Assembly: GCA_027062985.1 (NCBI GenBank)
Contig: JAMOSR010000026.1
Location: forward strand, 1-11,016
Direction: 5' to 3'
DNA: 11,016 bases
DNA from: Nautiliaceae bacterium
GTDB taxonomy: Bacteria; Campylobacterota; Campylobacteria; Campylobacterales; Nautiliaceae
Part shown: one piece after another, positions 6,100-11,016 of the stretch
How the letters are laid out: each line of letters starts with the position of its first letter
Numbering within the stretch: position 1 is the stretch's first letter
The notes under the pieces: generated by a model
The model's database searches: none
What the model was told of the DNA's origin: nothing
Seen by the model: only the letters and a program-made list of their open reading frames with translations
Position numbers and translations under genes: made by a program

Positions 6100-6802
6100 G
6101 TCTGCGTCCTTTTCTTCTTCTTTGAGGTCTTCTCTCCTCTGTTGAAGATTCTACTGGTTGTTGACCTTTTCTTTGAAGAACCTCACCTTTGAATATCCAA
6201 ACTTTTACTCCGATAATTCCATAAGTTGTTAAAGCTTCTGCAAATCCGTAGTCAATTTTAGCTCTTAATGTATGTAGAGGAACTCTACCCTCAAGATACC
6301 ATTCAGTTCTAGCCATTTCGGCTCCGTTAAGTCTTCCTGAAACTTGAACTTTAATACCTTTTGCTCCGGCTTTTAGAGCGTTTTGAATAACTTTTTTCAT
6401 AGCTCTTCTAAACGCTACCCTTCTTTCAATCTGAGTGGCAACGTTTTCAGCCGCAAGCTGAGCACTAAGCTGAGGCTTTCTTTCTTCTTTAATATTAAGA
6501 ATAAGTTCTTTATCGCCAATTAATTTTTGAAGTTCTTTTTTAAGAGCCTCAACTTCGCTACCGCCTTTACCGATGATAATTCCAGGTTTTGCAGCAAAAA
6601 TCGTAATTCTAACTTTTTTTGGCGTTCTTTCGATAATAATATCGCTAACACCTGCATAATAAAGTTTTTTCTTTAAAAATTTTCTAAGCTCGTAATCGTT
6701 TAATACGTTTTCAGGCATAGTGTTATAGTTAATAAACCATCTACTTCTCCAGTTTCTGTTAATACCAAGTCTTAGTCCGATTGGATTTGTTTTTTGACCC
6801 AT
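6077..6802 (-). CDS. rpsC: 30S ribosomal protein S3
   Basis: S3 lines the mRNA entry tunnel in the 30S head and contributes to ribosomal helicase activity. The 241-residue product begins MGQKTNPIGLRLGI. It carries a type II KH domain with the IIIGKGG loop (75-81). The conserved C-terminal domain has VSGRLNGAEMARTEWYLEG (154-172), VPLHTLRAKIDYG and GVKVWIFKGEV. After about residue 212 it has a basic Gln/Arg-rich tail ending HVNAKKN. The codons of this tail also hold the L16 start region (23-nt overlap). The ATG overlaps the L22 stop by one base (TAATG). Length is close to E. coli (233). Identification is certain. Confidence 0.99.
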   Translation of the reverse strand: MGQKTNPIGLRLGINRNWRSRWFINYNTMPENVLNDYELRKFLKKKLYYAGVSDIIIERTPKKVRITIFAAKPGIIIGKGGSEVEALKKELQKLIGDKELILNIKEERKPQLSAQLAAENVATQIERRVAFRRAMKKVIQNALKAGAKGIKVQVSGRLNGAEMARTEWYLEGRVPLHTLRAKIDYGFAEALTTYGIIGVKVWIFKGEVLQRKGQQPVESSTEERRPQRRRKGRRHVNAKKN

Positions 6803-7122
6803 TAGCTTTCCTTTTCAACTTCTACGTAAATATGAGCTGTAGGTTTTTGAATTCTACTTGCCATACCTCTTGCTCTTGGTCTAAATCTTTTAAGATATGG
6901 ACCTCTATCAACTGTACATTTTTTTACTACAACCTCATTTGCATCAAAACCGCCGTTTGCTACAGCACTTGCAAGAACTTTTGCAATAACTCTAGCCGCT
7001 TTATTTGGCATAAATTCCAATTTCGCAAGTGCTTCTTCTGCGTTCATTCCCTGAATTTCTCTAGCAATCAGTCTGGCTTTAGTTGGTGAAAGTCTGATAA
7101 ATTTTAATACTGCTTTACTCAT
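6802..7122 (-). CDS. rplV: 50S ribosomal protein L22
   Basis: L22 extends a beta-hairpin loop into the nascent-peptide tunnel, where changes are known to affect macrolide sensitivity. The 106-residue product begins MSKAVLKFIRLSPTKARLIA and contains NKAARVIAKVLASAVANGG (40-58). The tunnel loop region is RGPYLKRFRPRARGMASR (73-90), followed by IQKPTAHIYVEVEK. The ATG at 7122 is preferred over an in-frame GTG at 7125, because AAGGA is 6 nt from the ATG and only 3 nt from the GTG. The tunnel-loop tip reads RARGMASR and shows no obvious deletion. It lies 9 nt after the S19 stop and overlaps S3 by one base. Confidence 0.97.
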   Translation of the reverse strand: MSKAVLKFIRLSPTKARLIAREIQGMNAEEALAKLEFMPNKAARVIAKVLASAVANGGFDANEVVVKKCTVDRGPYLKRFRPRARGMASRIQKPTAHIYVEVEKES

Positions 7123-7128
7123 CACCTA

Positions 7129-7133
7129 TCCTT
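7129..7133 (-). promoter_or_regulatory. Ribosome binding site that decides the L22 start
   Basis: AAGGA on the minus strand overlaps the S19 stop codon. Spacing is 6 nt to the ATG at 7122 and 3 nt to the alternative GTG at 7125, favouring the ATG. Confidence 0.6.
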
Positions 7134-7413
7134 ACTTACCTATTTTCTTTTGAACAGAACCTTTATGTCCTCTAAAAGTTCTAGTCGGTGCAAATTCACC
7201 AAGTTTAAATCCAACGTGTCTTTCCGTAATATAAACGGGAACAAAATCTCTTCCGTTATGAACATTAATTGTCAAACCTATCATTTCAGGAGTAATAGTA
7301 CTTCTTCTTGACCAAGTTTTAATAGGTTTTGGATTTTTTTCTTCTTTTGCTTTAAGTACTTTTTTCATTAAATGGTCATCTACAAAAGGACCTTTTTTTA
7401 AACTTCTAGCCAT
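7132..7413 (-). CDS. rpsS: 30S ribosomal protein S19
   Basis: S19 forms part of the 30S head with S13 and contacts the large subunit and A-site tRNA. The 93-residue product is typical throughout. It has MARSLKKGPFVD at the start, TWSRRSTITPEMIG (33-46), and the diagnostic block HVGFKLGEFAPTRTFRGH (66-83) near the C-terminus. Length equals the family norm (E. coli 92). It lies 9 nt after L2 and its stop codon overlaps the ribosome site of L22. Identification is certain. Confidence 0.99.
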   Translation of the reverse strand: MARSLKKGPFVDDHLMKKVLKAKEEKNPKPIKTWSRRSTITPEMIGLTINVHNGRDFVPVYITERHVGFKLGEFAPTRTFRGHKGSVQKKIGK

Positions 7414-7422
7414 GAGCTATCC

Positions 7423-8247
7423 TTATTTCTTTCTTCTTGAAATTATATATTTATCGCTTGGTTTTTTCTTACGAGTTTTATAACCTTTAGTAGGCATTCC
7501 CCAAGGCGTAACAGGATGGTTACCTTTACTTCTACCTTCACCCCCACCGTGTGGATGGTCGATTGGGTTCATTGCAATACCTCTTGTTTGAGGTCTGATT
7601 CCAAGCCATCTGCTTCTTCCGGCTTTACCGATTGTAATATTTTGATAATCAGCATTTCCTACAGTACCGATTGTAGCCATACATTCACCAAGAATCTTTC
7701 TCATTTCACCACTTGGAAGTCTAAGAATTACGTATTTTCCCTCACGTCCCATAATTTGGCAGCTGTTACCTGCACTTCTTGCGATTTGTCCGCCTTTTCC
7801 AGGCTTCATTTCAACATTGTGAACAACAGTACCAACAGGAATATTTTTAAGTTTCATTGCATTCCCAGGTAAAATATCAAGACCGGCTTCCGCCGCCATT
7901 ACCGTATCGCCGACTTTAAGACCTTCCGGTTGGATAATATATCTTTTATCTCCGTCAGCATAGCTGATTAAACAAATTCTACAGTTTCTGTAAGGATCGT
8001 ATTCAATTGTCATTACTTTACCAGGAACTCCAAATTTATTTCTTTTAAAATCAATAATTCTGTAAAGTTTCTTATGCCCGGCTTCTCTGTGGCGAGAAGT
8101 AATTCTACCTTGATTGTTTCTTCCCGCTTTTGCCGGAAGTTTGATTAATAATTTTTTAACCGTCGGTTTTGAAGTAATATCACTGTTATCAAGTGTACTC
8201 ATAAATCTTCTTGACGGTGTATATGGTTTATATGTTTTTACTGCCAT
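7423..8247 (-). CDS. rplB: 50S ribosomal protein L2
   Basis: L2 is one of the largest and most conserved 50S proteins, needed for subunit association and close to the peptidyl-transferase centre. The 274-residue product (E. coli 273) has an OB-like domain with GRNNQGRITSRHREAGHKK (42-60) and an SH3-like domain with SAGNSCQIMGREGKYVILRL (158-177). The diagnostic C-terminal motif MNPIDHPHGGGEGRSKG lies at 226-242. It includes the conserved histidine implicated in activity of E. coli L2. The basic C-terminus reads KGYKTRKKKPSDKYIISRRKK-like and is complete. It starts 9 nt after L23 and ends 9 nt before S19. Identification is certain. Confidence 0.99.
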   Translation of the reverse strand: MAVKTYKPYTPSRRFMSTLDNSDITSKPTVKKLLIKLPAKAGRNNQGRITSRHREAGHKKLYRIIDFKRNKFGVPGKVMTIEYDPYRNCRICLISYADGDKRYIIQPEGLKVGDTVMAAEAGLDILPGNAMKLKNIPVGTVVHNVEMKPGKGGQIARSAGNSCQIMGREGKYVILRLPSGEMRKILGECMATIGTVGNADYQNITIGKAGRSRWLGIRPQTRGIAMNPIDHPHGGGEGRSKGNHPVTPWGMPTKGYKTRKKKPSDKYIISRRKK

Positions 8248-8256
8248 CTTCTATCC

Positions 8257-8538
8257 TTATACACTTAGGCTTTCAAGTTTTGCATCTTCAGGTAATTTAA
8301 CATAGAATTTTTTATAATCAGGTCTTTTACCTTCGATTCCTCTAAATCTTTTCACTTTTCCTTTTTGTCTAAGTGAATTTACCTTAACAGGTGTAACACC
8401 GAAATACTCTTTAAAAATCTGTTTAAGTTGATTTTTAGTAACTTTTGGTGACGTTTGAACTACTAAAACGCCTTGCTCTTGTAAATTAAGAGCTTTTTCC
8501 GTATAAACGATTGATTTAATATCTGTAATATCCGCCAT
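8257..8538 (-). CDS. rplW: 50S ribosomal protein L23
   Basis: L23 borders the peptide exit tunnel and is the main docking site for trigger factor and the signal recognition particle. The 93-residue product has the expected order. IVYTEKALNLQEQGVLVVQT (10-29) forms the first helix and strand, and KVTKNQLKQIFKEYFGVTPV (32-51) the long helix. The extended basic loop is LRQKGKVKRFRGIEGKRPDY (56-75), followed by the last strand KKFYVKL. Length is in the usual range (about 95-100). It begins 3 nt after the L4 stop. The ribosome site is only a moderate AAGGG, so coupling to L4 translation is likely. Confidence 0.97.
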   Translation of the reverse strand: MADITDIKSIVYTEKALNLQEQGVLVVQTSPKVTKNQLKQIFKEYFGVTPVKVNSLRQKGKVKRFRGIEGKRPDYKKFYVKLPEDAKLESLSV

Positions 8539-8541
8539 AGC

Positions 8542-9129
8542 TTAGCCCTTTATAACTTTATCAAATGCAGCTTCATCAAAAATAATGCTTTTGAATACGC
8601 TTGCATAATATGCGTTTAATTCTTCCGGTGTAATAATATATACGTTTGGAATATTTCTAAATGCTAAAAATGTTTTTTCATCCATTTCGTCAACAACAAT
8701 TAAATAATCTCTTTCATTAAAGTTATTTAACCATTTTTGAGCATCTTTAGTTTTTCCGGATTCAATTTTAATTCCAGGTACAACATATAATTTTTCATTT
8801 TCAGCTTTTTCGTTAAGTGCGTATTTAAGCGCAACTCTTTTTTGTTTTTTATTAAGTTTTTGTGACCAGTCTCTTTCGTTTCTTGGTCCATGAGCTACAC
8901 CACCACCAACAAAATGAGGCGCTCTGATTGAACCTTGTCTAGCTCTTCCTAAACCTTTTTGTCTAAATGGTTTTTTTCCACCACCGCTAACTTCACCTCT
9001 TGTTTTAGTATGAGCCGTTCCCGCTCTTTGATTAGCCAAATAAGCTTTCACATAAAGGTAAAGGTTATGCGGATTTATGTTTTGAAAGTCTTCAGGTAAC
9101 TGATTAATTTTTTTAATTTCTACGCTCAT
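8542..9129 (-). CDS. rplD: 50S ribosomal protein L4
   Basis: L4 reaches into the nascent-peptide tunnel. In E. coli it represses its own S10 operon through the mRNA leader. The 195-residue product contains the hallmark tunnel loop RAGTAHTKTRGEVSGGGKKP (35-54), continuing FRQKGLGRARQGSIRAPHFV (55-74) and GGGVAHGP (75-82). A C-terminal Rossmann-like part follows with YLIVVDEMDEKTFLAFRNI. Length is slightly below E. coli (201). Its ATG overlaps the L3 stop by four bases (ATGA). The leader of this cluster appears much shorter than the E. coli one, so L4 autoregulation by the E. coli mechanism is not supported here. Confidence 0.98.
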   Translation of the reverse strand: MSVEIKKINQLPEDFQNINPHNLYLYVKAYLANQRAGTAHTKTRGEVSGGGKKPFRQKGLGRARQGSIRAPHFVGGGVAHGPRNERDWSQKLNKKQKRVALKYALNEKAENEKLYVVPGIKIESGKTKDAQKWLNNFNERDYLIVVDEMDEKTFLAFRNIPNVYIITPEELNAYYASVFKSIIFDEAAFDKVIKG

Positions 9130-9704
9130 TTCACAATCCTTACTTTTCCAAAACTTCCGTTTGCTCCCGGAACGCTTCCTTTAATTACTAAAACACCCAT
9201 TTCAGGGTCAAATTCTACTACTTCAGCGTTAACTGTTACGTTTTTGTTTCCGTAATGCCCCGGCATTTTTTTACCAGGCATAACTCTTCCTGGGAATTCA
9301 CAGTTACCAATTGACCCAGGCGCTCTGTGAAATCTTGAACCATGGCTTCCAGGTCCTCCGCCAAATCCATATCTTTTTACAACACCTTGAAAACCTCTAC
9401 CTTTGCTTTTAAAAGTAAGTTTTACTTTTTTTGCTTCTTTTAGAGGCTCAAGAGATAAATCTCCAGCTTCAGTGTTAGCTACCGCTAACTCTACGAATCT
9501 GTTAAATTCTTTACTTAGCCCGTATTTTTTTTGCATACCTTCAATAGGTTTAGTTACTTTTTTACCTTTAGGATAAGCAACTAATGCTTTTCCGTCTTCT
9601 TTAACTTCGCAAACTTTTGCAGGTACTATTTTTAATAACGTAACAGGGATACTTTTCTCTCCTACTGTTCTACTCATTCCGATTTTTTCAACTATAAATT
9701 CCAT
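9126..9704 (-). CDS. rplC: 50S ribosomal protein L3
   Basis: L3 is an early 50S assembly protein whose extension approaches the peptidyl-transferase centre. The 192-residue product begins MEFIVEKIGMSRTVGEKSIP. It has KSKGRGFQGVVKRYGFGGGP (99-118), then SHGSRFHRAPGSIGN (120-134) and PGRVMPGKKMPGHYGN (138-153). It ends with LVIKGSVPGANGS and VRIVK. It is shorter than E. coli L3 (209) in the middle. By alignment, the residue matching E. coli Gln150, the PrmB methylation site, is Glu136 here (GNCEFPG versus GQNQTPG). An AAGGAG ribosome site precedes the ATG in the 10-nt gap after S10. Identification is certain. Confidence 0.98.
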   Translation of the reverse strand: MEFIVEKIGMSRTVGEKSIPVTLLKIVPAKVCEVKEDGKALVAYPKGKKVTKPIEGMQKKYGLSKEFNRFVELAVANTEAGDLSLEPLKEAKKVKLTFKSKGRGFQGVVKRYGFGGGPGSHGSRFHRAPGSIGNCEFPGRVMPGKKMPGHYGNKNVTVNAEVVEFDPEMGVLVIKGSVPGANGSFGKVRIVK

Positions 9705-9714
9705 TCAATTCTCC

Positions 9715-10023
9715 TTAACTTAATGCCCTAACTTCTACATCAACCTCTGGTGCCAACTCTAGCTTCATAAGTTGGTCAACAGTATCAGGTGACGCATTAA
9801 CAACATCAATAAGTCTTCTGTGAATTCTGATTTCAAATTGTTCTCTTGAATCTTTATTGATGTGAGGTGATCTTAAAACTGTATATCTTCTGATTTTAGT
9901 AGGTAGAGGAATTGGTCCCTTTACTTCCGCACCAGTTCTTTTAATAGCATCTGTAATAATAGAAACCGCTTTATCAAGCACTCTGTGGTCATATGCTTGT
10001 AATTTGATTCTGATTTTTTCCAT
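9715..10023 (-). CDS. rpsJ: 30S ribosomal protein S10, first gene of the ribosomal cluster
   Basis: S10 is a head protein of the 30S subunit. In the S10/NusE-NusB complex it also acts in transcription antitermination and in coupling NusG to the ribosome. The 102-residue product contains RIKLQAYDHRVLD (5-17) and GPIPLPTKI (36-44). The diagnostic block TVLRSPHINKDSREQFEIRI lies at 48-67, followed by HRRLIDVV. Length is normal (E. coli 103). A well-placed AAGGA ribosome site lies 5 nt upstream of the ATG. The gene is preceded by the promoter region at 10024-10158 and is the promoter-proximal member of the whole cluster. Confidence 0.99.
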   Translation of the reverse strand: MEKIRIKLQAYDHRVLDKAVSIITDAIKRTGAEVKGPIPLPTKIRRYTVLRSPHINKDSREQFEIRIHRRLIDVVNASPDTVDQLMKLELAPEVDVEVRALS

Positions 10024-10044
10024 TTTCTTCCTTTTTAAAGATCT

Positions 10045-10058
10045 CGTGGTTTGCCACG
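10045..10058 (-). promoter_or_regulatory. Small hairpin in the S10 operon leader
   Basis: In the minus-strand transcript, CGTGG and CCACG form a perfect 5-bp stem around the loop CAAA. It lies about 10 nt into the predicted leader and ends about 20 nt before the S10 start codon. No T-run follows, so it is not a terminator. It could stabilise the 5' end or be a protein-binding site, but no function can be assigned from sequence. Confidence 0.4.
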
Positions 10059-10073
10059 CTGTTTGGAGTTGAA

Positions 10074-10102
10074 ATTATAAGGGATTTTTAAGTTTTAATC
10101 AA
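10074..10102 (-). promoter_or_regulatory. Main promoter of the ribosomal-protein cluster (P1), sigma70 type
   Basis: On the minus strand TTGATT (-35, 10097-10102) and a perfect TATAAT (-10, 10074-10079) are separated by 17 bp. Transcription should begin near 10067, giving a leader of about 44 nt before rpsJ. A good -35 is notable, because housekeeping promoters in Campylobacter and Helicobacter often lack a recognisable one. Placement and match quality make this the strongest promoter candidate in the window. Confidence 0.75.
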
Positions 10103-10118
10103 GAGAAAACAGAGGGAT

Positions 10119-10141
10119 TTTTTCCTTATTATAAGGAAAAA
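10119..10141. repeat. Perfect palindrome with 10-bp arms upstream of the S10 promoter
   Basis: TTTTTCCTTA and TAAGGAAAAA flank the central TTA. The arms match over all 10 positions. Neither strand has a T-run after the second arm, so it does not look like an intrinsic terminator for the upstream LOG gene. It is centred about 63 bp upstream of the predicted P1 start. It also contains the -10 of a second candidate promoter. It could be an operator or an mRNA-stabilising stem at the 3' end of the upstream transcript. Confidence 0.6.
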
Positions 10142-10157
10142 GAAAAGAATAACACAA
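10128..10157 (-). promoter_or_regulatory. Second candidate promoter (P2) upstream of rpsJ
   Basis: On the minus strand TTGTGT (-35, 10152-10157) and a perfect TATAAT (-10, 10128-10133) are separated by 18 bp. The -35 begins one base after the LOG-gene stop codon, and the -10 lies inside the perfect palindrome. It shares the nine bases CCTTATAAT with P1, 54 bp away. It is weaker evidence than P1 because the -35 is less exact and AT-rich DNA yields TATAAT by chance. Confidence 0.4.
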
Positions 10158-10158
10158 T

Positions 10159-10821
10159 CTAAGAATGCTTGATTTTCGGGTGAAATGCATTTTTATTTAT
10201 ATATTCCACAGCCTCATCTACATCATCAGTTACAATAAAAAGTTTTTTATCCCCTTCATCAATATAACCGTATTCAAGCATCGTGTCGAAAAACTTCAAA
10301 AGCGGCTTATAAAATTCACTTCCGAAAAACACAACCGGGATTTTACTCATTTTTTTTGTCTGTATTAAAACCAAAACTTCGCTTAATTCATCGAGCGTTC
10401 CAAAACCTCCGGGCATCATAACGGTTCCAACACTGTATTTTAAAAATGTAACCTTTCTAGTGAAAAAATATCTAAATTTAAGAGGAATTTTTACATACGG
10501 ATTTATATGTTGTTCGTGAGGAAGCTCAATATTAAGCCCTATACTGATTTTTGCGCCTTTATTGGCAGCTTCCATAATCCCAGGACCTCCGCCTGTAAGT
10601 ATGGCAAAACCTTTTTCACTGAGTTTTTTTGATATTTCGGTTGCTTTTTCATAATAAAAACTCCCAGGCTTTTCTCTTGCACTCCCGAAAATCGAAATTG
10701 CAGGAGGAATATCCTCAAGCTCTTCAAACGCATCTGTAAAGTCACTAAGCACCCTAAACATTCTCCACATATCTTTTGTCAAATCTCTATTGTCTAAAAA
10801 CTCTTTTTGTATGTCTTTCAT
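10159..10821 (-). CDS. LOG-family (TIGR00730) Rossmann-fold protein, putative nucleoside-monophosphate phosphoribohydrolase
   Basis: Proteins of this family were once labelled lysine decarboxylases. Characterised members hydrolyse nucleoside or cytokinin 5'-monophosphates to a free base and ribose 5-phosphate. The 220-residue product has a polar N-terminal helix region (1-40), then ISIFGSAR (42-49) and LTGGGPGIMEAANKGA (75-90). The segment FFTRKVTF (119-126) follows, with Arg122. The diagnostic PGGFGTLDE (137-145) provides the expected catalytic Glu145. All key motifs are intact. AAGGA precedes the ATG in a suitable position. It follows an upstream gene by 47 nt and could be co-transcribed with it. 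It ends in TAG 135 nt before rpsJ, with no clear terminator, so some read-through into the ribosomal cluster is possible. Fold is confident. The exact substrate, and whether it acts on AMP or another nucleotide, is not known. Confidence 0.9.
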   Translation of the reverse strand: MKDIQKEFLDNRDLTKDMWRMFRVLSDFTDAFEELEDIPPAISIFGSAREKPGSFYYEKATEISKKLSEKGFAILTGGGPGIMEAANKGAKISIGLNIELPHEQHINPYVKIPLKFRYFFTRKVTFLKYSVGTVMMPGGFGTLDELSEVLVLIQTKKMSKIPVVFFGSEFYKPLLKFFDTMLEYGYIDEGDKKLFIVTDDVDEAVEYINKNAFHPKIKHS

Positions 10822-10868
10822 TTTTATCCTTCTACAAAATAAGATTAAATTTGAGCAAGAAAGTGAAT

Positions 10869-11016
10869 TTAACTGTTTTTTTCTTTTTCAAGTTGTAAAT
10901 AGATACATTCAAAAAGTTCATTTGCATCAAATTTTTCTAATAAATAAGCCACCCTTTCTTTAAATTCACTAAAATCAATATATTTACACACTTTTTCAAT
11001 CTGCTCTTTAAGCCAT
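10869..11016 (-). CDS. C-terminal end of an unrecognised gene (cut by window edge)
   Basis: An open frame enters from the right edge and ends at a TAA at 10869-10871. It gives 48 visible residues, starting WLKEQIEKVCKYIDFSEFKE and ending YLQLEKEKNS. It is rich in Glu and Lys, likely helical, and contains two cysteines (in KVCKY and FECIY). It has no motif that I recognise. The frame, codon style and same-strand position 47 nt before the LOG gene support its being real. Too little is present to name a function. It may be in one transcript with the LOG gene. Confidence 0.6.
   Translation of the reverse strand, partial: WLKEQIEKVCKYIDFSEFKERVAYLLEKFDANELFECIYLQLEKEKNS

Noticed and set aside
6781..7089. 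Plus-strand open frame of 102 codons opposite L22 and S3
   Set aside because: The Cys/Phe/Ser-rich translation is typical of an antisense shadow of Lys/Glu-rich codons, with no start signal.
7516..7872. Plus-strand open frame of 118 codons opposite L2
   Set aside because: It is antisense to one of the most conserved genes known. Its composition is Thr/Ser/Cys-rich and it has no motif.
10119..10141. Palindrome read as an intrinsic terminator for the LOG gene
   Set aside because: After the second arm the minus strand continues with A, not T, so the usual U-tract is missing. It is kept as a palindrome of unknown role.
10165..10368. Plus-strand open frame opposite the 3' end of the LOG gene
   Set aside because: It has no ribosome site or family resemblance, and its Phe/Ile-rich translation mirrors the Lys/Asn-rich sense strand.
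10539..10745. Minus-strand open frame in another frame inside the LOG gene
   Set aside because: It lies wholly inside an intact LOG gene with all key motifs. It is a frame shadow, not a frameshifted piece.
1..11016. CRISPR array, insertion sequence, tRNA or other accessory system
   Set aside because: The window is almost wholly filled by conserved same-strand genes. I saw no regularly spaced repeats, transposase motifs, terminal repeats or tRNA-like folds.

Overview
The window is an 11 kb, AT-rich stretch in which every gene I can support lies on the minus strand. Most of it is one uninterrupted ribosomal-protein cluster, so transcription runs from high to low coordinates. The gene order is S10-L3-L4-L23-L2-S19-L22-S3-L16-L29-S17-L14-L24-L5-S14-S8-L6-L18-S5-L15-secY-map. 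This is the E. coli S10 and spc operons joined end to end, with no internal gap longer than about 40 bases.

The likely host is a member of Campylobacterota (Epsilonproteobacteria). The evidence is the low GC content, the absence of rpmD (L30) between S5 and L15, the secY-map continuation, the short zinc-ribbon S14 and the overall protein style. Lys/Ile/Glu-rich proteins suggest a Nautiliales-like organism, but that finer placement is inference without a database search.

Layout from right to left, in the direction of transcription: 10869-11016 is the C-terminal end of an unrecognised gene. 10159-10821 is a LOG/TIGR00730-family nucleotide phosphoribohydrolase-like protein. 10024-10158 is the only sizeable non-coding stretch. 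It holds a convincing sigma70-type promoter (TTGATT, 17 bp, TATAAT) for the ribosomal cluster, a second candidate promoter upstream whose -10 sits inside a perfect 10-bp-arm palindrome, and a small leader hairpin. 1642-10023 is the block of twenty ribosomal proteins, with intergenic gaps of 1 to 21 nt or short overlaps (TAATG, ATGA, and longer overlaps at S3/L16 and L16/L29). 378-1637 is secY, whose stop codon overlaps a terminator-like hairpin. 1-341 is the N-terminal part of methionine aminopeptidase, cut by the window edge.

The genes work together in making and processing proteins. The ribosomal proteins build both subunits. SecY is the membrane channel for nascent chains, and Map removes the initiator methionine. 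I found no CRISPR array, transposon, tRNA, rRNA or unknown multi-gene system. The window is essentially a conserved housekeeping locus, and the points worth a second look are regulatory details and a few residue-level oddities.
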